From Pseudomonas benzenivorans (lineage in GTDB: Bacteria > Pseudomonadota > Gammaproteobacteria > Pseudomonadales > Pseudomonadaceae): a DNA stretch of 64,000 nt. Positions within the stretch are counted from its first letter, which is position 1; each line of letters begins with the position of its first letter. Location: the NCBI RefSeq assembly GCF_900100495.1, contig NZ_FNCT01000009.1:62001-126000 (forward strand), written 5' to 3'. A model generated the notes under the pieces. It worked only from the letters and a program-made list of their open reading frames with translations, had not been told where the DNA came from and did no database searches. Shown in pieces: positions 19,742-29,975 of this stretch. The translations under genes and the position numbers were made by a program.

Positions 19742-21025
19742 TTAGGCCGCCCGCTTGCCCTCGGCCACGGCGACCGCGGCCGCCAGCATGGCGCGCAGCA
19801 GCACTGCGCAACCGGCGGCCAGGTCGGCCGGCGCTGCGTTCTCGATCTCGTTGTGGCTGATGCCGCCCTCGCAGGGCACGAAGATCATCCCGGCCGGGCC
19901 CAGCTCGGCGAGGAAGATCGCGTCGTGCCCGGCGCCGCTGACGATGTCCATGTGCGACAGCCCCAGGCCCTGGGCCGCGCCGCGCACCGCCGCGACGCAG
20001 CCCGGGGCGAAGTACAGCGGCGGGAAATCCGCGGTGGGGGTCAGCTCGAAGGACAGGCCGTGCTCGGCGCAGGTCGCCTCGATCACCCCGCGCACCTCGG
20101 CGATCATCGAGTCCAGGCGCTCTGGCTGCAGATGGCGGAAGTCCAGGGTCATGCGCACCTCGCCGGGAATCACGTTGCGCGAGCCGGGATAGGCCTGCAG
20201 GCAACCGACCGTGCCGCAGGCGTGCGGCTGGTGTTCCAGGGCCACCCGGTTGACCGCCGCGACCACCGCCGCGGCGCCGACCAGGGCGTCCTTGCGCAGG
20301 TGCATCGGGGTCGGCCCGGCATGCGCCTCGACGCCCTTGAGGCTCAAGTCGAACCACTTCTGCCCGAGCGCCCCGAGCACCACGCCGATGGTCCTGCCCT
20401 GCTCCTCGAGGATCGGCCCCTGTTCGATATGCGCCTCGAAATAGGCGCCCACCGGGTGGCCGGTCACCGCCCGCGGGCCGGCATAGCCGATGGCATTCAG
20501 CGCCTCGCCCACCGTGATGCCCTCGGCATCGCGCTTGGCCAGGGTCTCGGTGAGGGTGAATTTCTCGGCGAACACCCCGGAGCCCATCATGCACGGGGCG
20601 AAACGCGAGCCCTCCTCGTTGGTCCAGACCACCACCTCCAGCGGCGCCTCGGTCTCCACCCCCAGGTCGTTGAGGGTGCGCAGCACCTCCAGGCCGGCCA
20701 GCACGCCGAAGCAGCCGTCGAACTTGCCGCCGGTGGGCTGGGTGTCGATATGGCTGCCGGTCATCACCGGCGCCAGGGCGGCGTTGCGCCCGGGGCGGCG
20801 GGCGAAGATATTGCCGACGCCGTCGACCGTCACCGTGCAGCCGGCCTCCTCGCACCAGCGCACGAACAGGTCGCGGGCCTGGCGGTCGAGATCGCTCAGG
20901 GCCAGGCGGCAGACCCCGCCCTTGGCCGTGGCGCCGAGCCGCGCCAGTTCCATCAGCGACTGCCACAGGCGCTCGCCGTTGACGTGCGGGTGGCTGGATT
21001 GCAGAACCTCGGTGGCAGTGTTCAT
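19742..21025 (-). CDS. M20-type Zn amidohydrolase, probable N-carbamoyl-beta-alanine amidohydrolase
   Basis: Encodes 427 residues, start fixed by GAGGAG six bases before ATG 21025. The dinuclear metal site is visible: GSHIDTQPTGGKFDG (His and Asp), TNEEGSRF (Glu), the HIEQGP His and a late His in CEGGISHNEIE. This subfamily includes N-carbamoyl-L-amino acid hydrolases, allantoate amidohydrolases and beta-ureidopropionases. The neighbours (NCS1 transporter, dihydropyrimidinase, dihydropyrimidine dehydrogenase) make the third step of reductive uracil/thymine breakdown the likely role, releasing beta-alanine, CO2 and ammonia. It is downstream of the transporter on the same strand. Confidence 0.9.
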   Translation of the reverse strand: MNTATEVLQSSHPHVNGERLWQSLMELARLGATAKGGVCRLALSDLDRQARDLFVRWCEEAGCTVTVDGVGNIFARRPGRNAALAPVMTGSHIDTQPTGGKFDGCFGVLAGLEVLRTLNDLGVETEAPLEVVVWTNEEGSRFAPCMMGSGVFAEKFTLTETLAKRDAEGITVGEALNAIGYAGPRAVTGHPVGAYFEAHIEQGPILEEQGRTIGVVLGALGQKWFDLSLKGVEAHAGPTPMHLRKDALVGAAAVVAAVNRVALEHQPHACGTVGCLQAYPGSRNVIPGEVRMTLDFRHLQPERLDSMIAEVRGVIEATCAEHGLSFELTPTADFPPLYFAPGCVAAVRGAAQGLGLSHMDIVSGAGHDAIFLAELGPAGMIFVPCEGGISHNEIENAAPADLAAGCAVLLRAMLAAAVAVAEGKRAA

Positions 21026-21078
21026 GGTCGTCTCCTCGGCCTCTCTGGTTGTCTGTGACGCGGGACGCGTCGGCTGGA

Positions 21079-21216
21079 TCGCTTCGCGGGCAAGCCCGCT
21101 CCTACATGGGCAGCGCGTACCTGTAGGAACTGGACGTGCCTGCTGGTTCGCTTCGCGGGCAAGCCCGCTCCTACGCAGGCAGCGCGCACCTGCAGGAGCG
21201 GCTGGGCGGCATTCCG
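21079..21216. repeat. Tandem 69-bp duplication, each copy with a REP
   Basis: Two adjacent units (about 21079-21147 and 21148-21216) each hold an identical 23-base REP starting TTCGCGGGCAAGCCCG (21083-21105 and 21152-21174), followed by similar sequence (GGCAGCGCG then ACCTG). Here REPs are in direct rather than inverted order. It fills the gap between the transporter and amidohydrolase genes. Confidence 0.85.
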
Positions 21217-21238
21217 CTTGCCCGCGATGTCTCTTGTT

Positions 21239-22726
21239 TCACGCCGCGCTATCGGCCACCACCGGCTGCGCGCCGCGCAGGCTGCACAGGCCGTAATAGA
21301 GCAGGCCACCGAGGATCGAGCCGGTGAACCAGCCGTAGTCGTAGAACCAGCTAAAGGCGCTGCTGCCGAGCGACAGCAGGGTCAGCGCCACCGGCACGGC
21401 GAAGGCGATGAAGCCGATCCAGTTCCACGCCGGGTAGACGTCGTCGCGGTACAGGCCGGCGAGGTCGAGCCGCTGTTTCTTGATCAGGAAGTAGTCGACC
21501 AGCATGATCCCGGCGATCGGCCCGAGCAGGCTGGAATAGCCGAGCAGCCAGTTGGAGTAGACGCTCTCCAGGCTCAGTTCGGAGACCAGCCAGCCGAGCT
21601 TCTTCAGCAGCTCATGGCCCATCAGCGCCAGGCCGATCAGGCCGGTGAGCAGCACCGCCTTGGTCCGGTCGATCAGCTTGGGCGCGAGGTTCTGGAAGTC
21701 GTTGGTCGGCGAGACGATGTTCGCCGCGGTGTTGGTCGACAGCGTGGCGACTATGATCAGCGCCATGGCCAGGGCCACCCAGCCCGGGCTCTGGATATGG
21801 CCGATCAGGCTGACCGGGTCGGCCACGGTTTCACCGACCAGCGAGGCGGAGGCAGCGGTCATCACCACGCCCAGCGCCGCGAACAGGAACATGGTCAGCG
21901 GCAGGCCGAGCACCTGGCCGATGATCTGGTCCTTCTGGCTCCTGGCATAGCGGCTGAAGTCCGGGATGTTCAGCGATAGGGTGGCCCAGAAACCGACCAT
22001 GGCGGTCAGCCCGGCGAGGAAGTAGCCGGTGACACTGGCGCCCTCGGGACGCTTGGCCGGCTGCGCCAGCAATTCGGTCATCGACACGTTGGGCAGCGCC
22101 CACACCAGCAGGCCGGCGCCGACCAGCACCAGCAGCGGCGCCGAGAGGGTTTCCAGCCACTTGATCGACTCGGCGCCGCGCAGCACCACCCACAGGTTGA
22201 GGGTCCAGAAGATCATGAAGCCGATCACCTCGCCGCTGCCGCCGAGGGCCTTCCAGGGCTCGAAGATCGAGCCGAGCAGCAGGTGGATGGCCAGGCCGCC
22301 GAACATGGTCTGGATGCCGAACCAGCCGCAGGCGACCACCGCGCGGATCAGGCAGGGCACGTTGGAGCCGATCACCCCGAACGACGAGCGCAGCAGCACC
22401 GGAAAGGGGATGCCGTACTTGGTGCCGGCGAAGGCGTTCAGGGTCAGCGGGATCAGCACCACCACGTTGGCCAGCAGGATCGCCAGCAGCGCCTCGCCCA
22501 CCGACAGGCCGAAGTAGGCGGTGAGCACGCCGCCCAGGGTGTAGGTCGGCACGCAGATCGCCATGCCGACCCACAGCGCGGTGATGTGCCACTTGTTCCA
22601 GGTACGCTCGTGCACCTTGGTCGGGGCGATGTCGTGGTTGTAGCGCGGGCTGTCGAGTACGTCGCTGCCGGCGCTCAGCTCGTACAAGCCATCGCGCTCG
22701 GTCACTTGCGATCTGCTCTGTTGCAT
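21239..22726 (-). CDS. NCS1 nucleobase:cation symporter
   Basis: A 495-residue membrane protein with about twelve hydrophobic segments. The N-terminal SPRYNHDIAPTKVHERTWNKWHI leads into the first helix, as in NCS1 transporters of uracil, allantoin and hydantoins, and the sequence continues through NVPCLIRAVVACGWFGIQT and SLNIPDFSRYA, both characteristic. With pyrimidine breakdown genes on both sides, uracil/thymine or dihydropyrimidine uptake is most likely. It is divergent from the dihydropyrimidinase gene and is probably co-transcribed with the amidohydrolase 213 bp downstream. Confidence 0.92.
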   Translation of the reverse strand: MQQSRSQVTERDGLYELSAGSDVLDSPRYNHDIAPTKVHERTWNKWHITALWVGMAICVPTYTLGGVLTAYFGLSVGEALLAILLANVVVLIPLTLNAFAGTKYGIPFPVLLRSSFGVIGSNVPCLIRAVVACGWFGIQTMFGGLAIHLLLGSIFEPWKALGGSGEVIGFMIFWTLNLWVVLRGAESIKWLETLSAPLLVLVGAGLLVWALPNVSMTELLAQPAKRPEGASVTGYFLAGLTAMVGFWATLSLNIPDFSRYARSQKDQIIGQVLGLPLTMFLFAALGVVMTAASASLVGETVADPVSLIGHIQSPGWVALAMALIIVATLSTNTAANIVSPTNDFQNLAPKLIDRTKAVLLTGLIGLALMGHELLKKLGWLVSELSLESVYSNWLLGYSSLLGPIAGIMLVDYFLIKKQRLDLAGLYRDDVYPAWNWIGFIAFAVPVALTLLSLGSSAFSWFYDYGWFTGSILGGLLYYGLCSLRGAQPVVADSAA

Positions 22727-22849
22727 GGGCCTCTCCAGTGTTTTTCTGATTGTTAGCGCATCGGGCTAAGTCGATGGCCGGAGCTCTTGCACGGCCAAGT
22801 CGCTGGCAGCGGCACTCAATAAGCGTGCCGGAACCCCCGACAAGGGCCT

Positions 22850-22877
22850 GGCTTAGTTCGCAAGATCGAACTAAGCC
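22850..22877. promoter_or_regulatory. Perfect 11-bp inverted repeat, possible operator or RNA hairpin
   Basis: GGCTTAGTTCG (22850-22860), spacer CAAGAT, CGAACTAAGCC (22867-22877). Arms match perfectly. It lies 124 bp upstream of the NCS1 start, so it may be an operator or a leader hairpin for that gene. Confidence 0.5.
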
Positions 22878-23043
22878 ATTGATCCTGAACAGCTTTTATC
22901 CATCACCCGCTCCCCCGCCAGGATTGCCAGCGAGGCGCGGGAGCGAACGCACGCAAGCCTGTCCGCATAGTCAGGATTCAAACTGGTGCAGGCAAACTTT
23001 TTCGCAGCACGCCACGCCGCTCACGGACCCGGCTCAAGCGGCT

Positions 23044-23061
23044 GATTTTCCATGGGAAATC
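23044..23061. promoter_or_regulatory. Near-perfect 18-bp palindrome
   Basis: GATTTTCCA then TGGGAAATC: eight of nine positions are symmetrical, with no spacer. It is a plausible protein-binding site in the shared control region. No regulator can be assigned. Confidence 0.4.
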
Positions 23062-23091
23062 TTGACCATATTTCGATCCTGTCAAGTGCGT

Positions 23092-23119
23092 CAAAATGGT
23101 GAAGCACTGCACCATTTTG
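23092..23119. promoter_or_regulatory. Perfect 10-bp inverted repeat
   Basis: CAAAATGGTG (23092-23101), 8-base spacer, CACCATTTTG (23110-23119). It is in the AT-rich half of the control region, about 190 bp before dihydropyrimidinase. The GGTG/CACC halves superficially resemble nitrogen-regulator sites, but the orientation is the reverse of the usual NtrC pattern. Confidence 0.45.
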
Positions 23120-23217
23120 CTGATTTTGAATTTTTATCGTTATTTTTCAGCAATTTATAAACAAATAATCGCTTGAAAAAATATTCTTGCCCATTCGATT
23201 AACAGCTACTAGATTTC

Positions 23218-23241
23218 AATCCTGACAGATCTGACAGGATT
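23218..23241. promoter_or_regulatory. 24-bp palindrome before dihydropyrimidinase
   Basis: AATCCTGACAGA (23218-23229) and TCTGACAGGATT (23230-23241) are inverted repeats with one mismatched pair. It lies 66 bp before ATG 23308, overlapping or just after the likely promoter, which is where a TetR-type repressor would bind. Confidence 0.55.
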
Positions 23242-23298
23242 TAACGTCCCGCCCGATCCCATAACGCCAAGAGCCGGCAAGCACCGGCCAGCCTGTGA

Positions 23299-24747
<1,449 letters not shown>

Positions 24748-24768
24748 GCCAGGAGCACAGAAAGACCT

Positions 24769-24836
24769 GTAGGAGCGGACTTGTCCGCGAAGGATCTCGG
24801 ATCTTCAGCATTTTTCGCGGCTGAAGCCCCTCCCAC
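24769..24836. repeat. Degenerate REPIN between hydA and preT
   Basis: A REP beginning GTAGGAGCGGACTTGTCC (24769-24791) is followed by a decayed inverted partner (TTCGCGGCTGAAGCC..., 24814-24836). The second copy has several mismatches, which suggests an old insertion. Confidence 0.75.
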
Positions 24837-24953
24837 AAAAGCCCGACCGCTGATGCAACACCCAATTCGCCGCACCGGCCCGCAGAGGCCGGACGGCCGC
24901 TGATCCGCTGTGAACTGCCCAAATAAGAGCCACAACACCGTGAGGCAATTACC

Positions 24954-26321
24954 GTGATAGACACCCTCAGCCACTTGCCGCGACCGCATGTCGGCGCGGC
25001 CGAACTGGCCGATCGCTTCGTCGATCTGGCCCCGCCGCTCAGCGCCCGCCAGGCCGCCCTGGAAAGCGCGCGCTGCCTGTACTGCTACGACGCGCCCTGC
25101 GTCAACGCCTGTCCCAGCGAGATCGACATCCCCTCGTTTATCCGCAATATCCAGCAGGAAAACGTCCAGGGCGCGGCGCAGACCATCCTCTCGGCCAATA
25201 TCCTCGGCGGCAGCTGCGCCCGGGTCTGCCCCACCGAGGTCCTCTGCCAGCAGGCCTGCGTGCGCAACAACGCCCAGGAATGCGCGCCGGTGCTGATCGG
25301 CCTGCTGCAGCGCTACGCCCTCGACCACGCCGGGTTCGCCGAGCACCCGTTCCAGCGCGCCCCGGCCAGCGGCAAGCGCATCGCCGTGGTCGGCGCGGGG
25401 CCGGCCGGACTGTCCTGCGCCCATCGTCTGGCCATGCACGGCCACGAGGTGGTGATCTTCGAGGCCCGCGAGAAAGCCGGCGGCCTGAACGAATACGGCA
25501 TTGCCGCCTACAAGCTGGTGGACGACTTCGCCCAGCGCGAGGTGGAGTTCCTCCTGCAGATCGGCGGTATCGAGATCCGCCACGGCCAGCGCCTGGGCGT
25601 CGACCTCAGCCTGAGCCTGCTGCGCCAGCAGTTCGATGCGGTGTTCCTCGCCATCGGCCTGGCCGCCAGCAAGCGCCTCGGCCTGGCCGACGAGGAGGCG
25701 CCGGGGCTGCTCGCCGCCACCGACTACATCCGCGAACTGCGCCAGGCCGCCGACCTGACCCAGCTGCCGCTGGCCGAGCGCTGCATCGTCCTCGGCGCCG
25801 GCAACACCGCCATCGACATGGCGGTGCAGATGAGCAAGCTCGGCGCCTGCGACGTCAACCTGGTCTACCGCCGCGGCTTCGAGGAAATGGGTGCCACCGG
25901 CCACGAGCAGGACATCGCCAAGGCCAACCAGGTGCGCCTGCTGACCTGGGCACAGCCCGAGGCCGTGCTGCTCGACGACCAGGGCCGGGTGCGCGGCATG
26001 CGCTTCGCCCGCACCCGGCAGGTCGATGGCCGCCTGCAAGCGACCGGGGAAAGCTTCGAGCTGGCCGCCGACGCCATCTTCAAGGCCATCGGCCAGGCCT
26101 TCGACGCTGGCGCCCTGGCCGACCCGCTGTCCCGGGAACTGAAGCGCGAGGGCGAGCGCATCTGGGTCGACGCGACCCTGCGCACCAGCATCCCCGGCGT
26201 CTATGCCGGCGGCGACTGCACCGCCCTGGGACAGGACCTCACCGTCCAGGCCGTGCAGCACGGCAAGCTGGCCGCGGAGGCCATCCACTCCCACCTCATG
26301 CTCAAAGTGGAGGCCGCATAA
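24954..26321 (+). CDS. preT: NAD-dependent dihydropyrimidine dehydrogenase subunit PreT
   Basis: The start is GTG 24954, supported by GAGG eight bases upstream; the product is 455 residues. The N-terminal region has the cysteine-rich Fe-S pattern (CLYCYDAPCVNACP and CARVCPTEVLCQQAC, residues about 41-110) of GltD-like proteins. Two Rossmann motifs follow, GAGPAG for FAD (about 144) and GAGNTA for NAD(P) (about 282), then GGDCTALGQDLTVQAVQHGK. It passes electrons between NAD(H) and PreA for the reduction of uracil and thymine. Its TAA is directly followed by the preA ATG, so the two subunits are translated together. Confidence 0.95.
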   Translation: MIDTLSHLPRPHVGAAELADRFVDLAPPLSARQAALESARCLYCYDAPCVNACPSEIDIPSFIRNIQQENVQGAAQTILSANILGGSCARVCPTEVLCQQACVRNNAQECAPVLIGLLQRYALDHAGFAEHPFQRAPASGKRIAVVGAGPAGLSCAHRLAMHGHEVVIFEAREKAGGLNEYGIAAYKLVDDFAQREVEFLLQIGGIEIRHGQRLGVDLSLSLLRQQFDAVFLAIGLAASKRLGLADEEAPGLLAATDYIRELRQAADLTQLPLAERCIVLGAGNTAIDMAVQMSKLGACDVNLVYRRGFEEMGATGHEQDIAKANQVRLLTWAQPEAVLLDDQGRVRGMRFARTRQVDGRLQATGESFELAADAIFKAIGQAFDAGALADPLSRELKREGERIWVDATLRTSIPGVYAGGDCTALGQDLTVQAVQHGKLAAEAIHSHLMLKVEAA

Positions 26322-27596
26322 ATGGCCGATCTATCCATCGAATTCGCCGGGATCAAGGCACCCAACCCGTTCTGGCTGGCCAGCGCGCCGCCGACCGACA
26401 AGGCCTACAACGTGGTCCGCGCGTTCGAGGCGGGCTGGGGCGGGGTGGTCTGGAAGACCCTCGGCGAGGACCCGGCAGCGGTCAACGTATCGTCGCGCTA
26501 TTCGGCGCACTTCGGCGCCAACCGCGAGGTGCTCGGCTTCAACAACATCGAGCTGATCACCGACAGATCCCTGGAGATCAACCTGCGCGAGATCACCCAG
26601 GTGAAGCAGGCCTGGCCGGACCGCGCGCTGATCGTCTCCTTGATGGTGCCCTGCGTCGAGGAATCCTGGAAAACCATCCTGCCGCTGGTGGAGGCCACCG
26701 GCTGCGACGGCATCGAGCTGAACTTCGGCTGCCCGCATGGCATGCCCGAGCGCGGCATGGGCGCGGCGGTCGGCCAGGTGCCGGAATACGTGGAGATGGT
26801 CACCCGCTGGTGCAAGACCTACTGCGCACTGCCGGTGATCGTCAAGCTGACGCCGAACATCACCGACGTGCGCCTGTCCGCCCGCGCCGCCCAGCGCGGC
26901 GGCGCCGACGCGGTGTCGCTGATCAACACCATCAACTCGATCACCAGCGTCGACCTCGAGCGCATGGTCGCCAACCCGACCGTCGGCAGCCAGAGCACCC
27001 ACGGCGGCTACTGCGGCTCGGCGGTCAAACCGATCGCCCTGAACATGGTCGCCGAGATCGCCCGCGACCCCGAGACCCGCGGCCTGCCGATCTGCGGTAT
27101 CGGCGGCATCGGCAGCTGGCGCGACGCCGCCGAGTTCGTCGCCCTCGGCTGCGGTGCGGTGCAGGTGTGCACGGCGGCCATGCTGCATGGTTTTCGCATC
27201 GTCGAGCAGATGCAGGACGGCCTGTCGCGCTGGATGGACAGCCAGGGCTACCAGCGCCTCGCGGACTTTTCCGGCAAGGCGGTGGGCAACACCACCGACT
27301 GGAAGTACCTGGACATCAACTACCAGGTGATCGCCAGGATCGACCAGGACGCCTGCATCGGCTGCGGCCGCTGCCACATCGCCTGCGAAGACACCTCGCA
27401 CCAGGCCATCGCCAGCCTGCCCCAGGCCGACGGCAGCCACAGGTACGAGGTGATCGACGCCGAGTGCGTGGGCTGCAACCTGTGCCAGATCACCTGCCCG
27501 GTGCAGGATTGCATCGAGATGGTGGCGCAGGACAGCGGCAAGCCGTTCCTCGACTGGCAGCACGACCCGCGCAATCCCTACCGCGAAGCCGGTTGA
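26322..27596 (+). CDS. preA: NAD-dependent dihydropyrimidine dehydrogenase subunit PreA
   Basis: A 424-residue protein abutting preT with no gap. The FMN-binding TIM barrel (residues about 4-310) resembles dihydroorotate dehydrogenase and includes the catalytic Cys137 in GCPHGMPERGMG. The C-terminal part carries two 4Fe-4S ferredoxin motifs, CIGCGRCHIACED and CVGCNLCQITCP. With PreT it reduces uracil and thymine to dihydropyrimidines, the first step of the pathway. It corresponds to the C-terminal half of the single-chain mammalian enzyme. Confidence 0.96.
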   Translation: MADLSIEFAGIKAPNPFWLASAPPTDKAYNVVRAFEAGWGGVVWKTLGEDPAAVNVSSRYSAHFGANREVLGFNNIELITDRSLEINLREITQVKQAWPDRALIVSLMVPCVEESWKTILPLVEATGCDGIELNFGCPHGMPERGMGAAVGQVPEYVEMVTRWCKTYCALPVIVKLTPNITDVRLSARAAQRGGADAVSLINTINSITSVDLERMVANPTVGSQSTHGGYCGSAVKPIALNMVAEIARDPETRGLPICGIGGIGSWRDAAEFVALGCGAVQVCTAAMLHGFRIVEQMQDGLSRWMDSQGYQRLADFSGKAVGNTTDWKYLDINYQVIARIDQDACIGCGRCHIACEDTSHQAIASLPQADGSHRYEVIDAECVGCNLCQITCPVQDCIEMVAQDSGKPFLDWQHDPRNPYREAG

Positions 27597-27603
27597 ATCG
27601 CCG

Positions 27604-27672
27604 ATCGCGGGCATGGCCCGCTCCTACAAAGCGTTTGTGCGCAGACGCGTAGGAGCGGGCCATGCCCGCGAA
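27604..27672. repeat. REPIN with reversed REP order, preA-regulator gap
   Basis: The REPs (27604-27627 and 27649-27672) are inverted copies of the GTAGGAGCGGGCCATG type, but the GTAGG ends face inward, opposite to the 8747 and 11129 elements. It lies just past the preA stop, between convergent genes, where its hairpin could end transcription in both directions. Confidence 0.85.
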
Positions 27673-27682
27673 AGCCCCCTGT

Positions 27683-28303
27683 TCAAGGCTCCAGGCCTAT
27701 CCCGCGCAGTATCACGCTGGTCACCGTCTGCACCGCCCGCTCGAACTGCACATCGGACAGCGGCTGGTGCTCGTTGAGGATCGCCACCTGGTGGCTGAAG
27801 TCGGCGTAGTGCTGGGTCGAGGCCCAGATCATGTAGAGCAGTGCCGAGGGCTCCACCGCCAGGATGCGCCCCGCTTCCACCCACTGGCGGATCTTCGCCT
27901 CCTTCATCTTCGCCCAGCCGTACAGGCTGTCGTCGAGGGTCGCGCCGAGCAGCGGCGCGCCGTGGATGATCTCGTTGGCCCAGACCTTGGAGCCATGCGG
28001 GCGGCTGCGCGAGTGGTTCATCTTGGCGCGGATGTAGCTGCTCAGCACCACCCGCGGGTCGTCGAACATCTCGAAGCACAACGCGTCCTGCTTCCACACC
28101 TCGAGCAGGTCGAGCAGCACCGCGCGGTACAGCTCGTCCTTGGTGCTGAAGTAGTAGTGCAGGTTGGAACGCGGCAGCCCTGCCTGTTCGGCGATGTCGG
28201 CCATGGCGGTGCCGCCGTAGCCCCGCTCGGCGAACACCCGTTCGGCGGCCAGGAGGATTTTCTCGACGTTGCGCCGGCGGATCTCGATCTTGTGCTTGCC
28301 CAT
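27683..28303 (-). CDS. TetR-family regulator, RutR/PydR-like
   Basis: Encodes 206 residues from ATG 28303. The N-terminal helix-turn-helix (RRNVEKILLAAERVFAERGYGGTAMADIAEQAGLPRS...HYYFSTKDELY) is standard TetR, and the C-terminal domain resembles RutR (DDPRVVLSSYIRAKM, then WVEAGRILAVEPSALLYMIWAST). Linkage to the pyrimidine breakdown genes makes it their likely repressor, relieved by uracil or a dihydropyrimidine; that is inferred. It is convergent with preA and divergent from ahcY. Confidence 0.88.
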   Translation of the reverse strand: MGKHKIEIRRRNVEKILLAAERVFAERGYGGTAMADIAEQAGLPRSNLHYYFSTKDELYRAVLLDLLEVWKQDALCFEMFDDPRVVLSSYIRAKMNHSRSRPHGSKVWANEIIHGAPLLGATLDDSLYGWAKMKEAKIRQWVEAGRILAVEPSALLYMIWASTQHYADFSHQVAILNEHQPLSDVQFERAVQTVTSVILRGIGLEP

Positions 28304-28369
28304 GGCGGGTCCATGACTGCGGGATGCGCCAAGGCTACCACCGGCCTGCGCGCAGGGCGACGGAAAGCC

Positions 28370-28398
28370 TTGGGCTTAGGCGCCGGCATGGCTATAAT
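28370..28398 (+). promoter_or_regulatory. Sigma-70 promoter of ahcY
   Basis: TTGGGC (28370-28375) and a perfect TATAAT (28393-28398) are 17 bases apart. Transcription would start near 28405, about 40 bases before the riboswitch. Confidence 0.75.
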
Positions 28399-28444
28399 CC
28401 GCAGGCTTCAAACGGCCGGCTCCGCTCCGGTCGCTCCCGCCACC

Positions 28445-28530
28445 TGTCCGAGGGGCGCTGCAGCAGACCCTGTCACCCAGGGATTTGTCAGGCTCGGATG
28501 GGGCGTTAACCATACGCATCAACGGCGCCC
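28445..28530 (+). promoter_or_regulatory. S-adenosylhomocysteine (SAH) riboswitch
   Basis: The conserved core CCGAGGGGCGCTGCAGC is present from 28448, with CAGGCTCGGA at 28489-28498 and CAACGGCGCCC near 28520-28530. P1 forms between TCCGAG (28447-28452) and CTCGGA (28493-28498). The pseudoknot forms between GGGCGC (28453-28458) and GCGCCC (28525-28530). An extra hairpin (GGCGT with ACGC) lies between. This class turns on SAH-recycling genes when SAH accumulates. It ends 29 bases before ahcY, so control could involve access to the GGAGAG ribosome-binding site. Confidence 0.93.
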
Positions 28531-28559
28531 ATTCGCACACTACGAATGGAGAGTTACGC

Positions 28560-29969
28560 ATGAGCGCTGTCATGACGCCTGCCGGTTTCACCGACTTCAA
28601 GGTCGCCGACATTTCCCTGGCCGCCTGGGGCCGTCGCGAAATCATCATCGCCGAATCGGAAATGCCCGCGCTGATGGGCCTGCGCCGCAAGTACGCCGGC
28701 GAGCAGCCGCTGCAGGGTGCGAAGATCCTTGGCTGCATCCACATGACCATCCAGACCGCCGTGCTGATCGAGACCCTGGTCGCCCTGGGTGCCGAAGTAC
28801 GCTGGTCGAGCTGCAACATCTTCTCGACCCAGGACCAGGCCGCCGCCGCCATCGCCGCCGCCGGCATCCCGGTGTTCGCCTGGAAGGGCGAGACCGAGGC
28901 CGAATACGAGTGGTGCATCGAGCAGACCATCCTCAAGGACGGCCAGCCGTGGGACGCCAACATGGTGCTGGACGACGGCGGCGACCTGACCGAGATCCTG
29001 CACAAGAAGTACCCGGCGATGCTCGACAAAGTCCACGGCGTCACCGAAGAAACCACCACCGGCGTGCACCGCCTGCTCGACATGCTCAAGGCCGGCACCC
29101 TGAAAGTCCCGGCGATCAACGTCAACGACTCGGTGACCAAGAGCAAGAACGACAACAAGTACGGTTGCCGTCACAGCCTCAACGACGCGATCAAGCGCGG
29201 CACCGACCACCTGCTGTCCGGCAAGCAGGCGCTGGTGATCGGCTACGGCGACGTGGGCAAGGGCTCGGCGCAGTCGCTGCGCCAGGAAGGCATGATCGTC
29301 AAGGTCAGCGAAGTCGACCCGATCTGCGCCATGCAGGCCTGCATGGACGGTTTCGAAGTGGTTTCGCCGTTCAAGGACGGGATCAACGACGGCACCGCCG
29401 CCAGCGTCGATTGCGCCCTGCTGGGCAGGATCGACCTGATCGTCACCACCACCGGCAACGTCAACGTCTGCGACGCGAACATGCTCAAGGCGCTGAAGAA
29501 GCGCGCGGTGGTGTGCAACATCGGTCACTTCGACAATGAAATTGATACCGCCTTCATGCGCAAGACCTGGGCCTGGGAAGAGGTCAAGCCGCAGGTGCAC
29601 AAGATCCACCGCAGCGGCGCCGGCAGCTTCGATCCGCACAACGACGACTACCTGATCCTCCTGGCCGAAGGCCGCCTGGTCAACCTGGGCAACGCCACCG
29701 GCCACCCGAGCCGGATCATGGACGGTTCCTTCGCCAACCAGGTGCTGGCGCAGATCCACCTGTTCGGCGCCAAGTTCGCCGAGCTGCCGGCCAGCGAGAA
29801 AGCCGCGCGCCTGGGCGTGCAGGTGCTGCCGAAGAAGCTCGACGAGGAAGTGGCGCTGGAGATGGTCAAGGGCTTCGGCGGCGTGGTCACCCAACTGACC
29901 CCGAAGCAGGCCGAGTACATCGGCGTGACCCAGGAAGGCCCGTTCAAGCCGGACAGCTATCGCTACTAA
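28560..29969 (+). CDS. ahcY: Adenosylhomocysteinase
   Basis: Starts at ATG 28560 ([21 protein letters not shown]), after GGAGAG; the frame is open upstream only through the riboswitch. The 469-residue length is typical for the bacterial enzyme with its extra insert. The NAD-binding GYGDVGKG and the conserved C-terminal KPDSYRY are present. It splits SAH into adenosine and homocysteine, relieving product inhibition of methyltransferases. It is followed by a palindromic repeat and metF, which supplies the methyl group to regenerate methionine. Confidence 0.98.
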   Translation: MSAVMTPAGFTDFKVADISLAAWGRREIIIAESEMPALMGLRRKYAGEQPLQGAKILGCIHMTIQTAVLIETLVALGAEVRWSSCNIFSTQDQAAAAIAAAGIPVFAWKGETEAEYEWCIEQTILKDGQPWDANMVLDDGGDLTEILHKKYPAMLDKVHGVTEETTTGVHRLLDMLKAGTLKVPAINVNDSVTKSKNDNKYGCRHSLNDAIKRGTDHLLSGKQALVIGYGDVGKGSAQSLRQEGMIVKVSEVDPICAMQACMDGFEVVSPFKDGINDGTAASVDCALLGRIDLIVTTTGNVNVCDANMLKALKKRAVVCNIGHFDNEIDTAFMRKTWAWEEVKPQVHKIHRSGAGSFDPHNDDYLILLAEGRLVNLGNATGHPSRIMDGSFANQVLAQIHLFGAKFAELPASEKAARLGVQVLPKKLDEEVALEMVKGFGGVVTQLTPKQAEYIGVTQEGPFKPDSYRY

Positions 29970-29975
29970 GCAGCC

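Noticed and set aside
23092..23119. NtrC binding site
   Set aside because: The GGTG and CACC halves are in the opposite order to the GCAC...GTGC NtrC pattern, and no sigma-54 promoter was found nearby.
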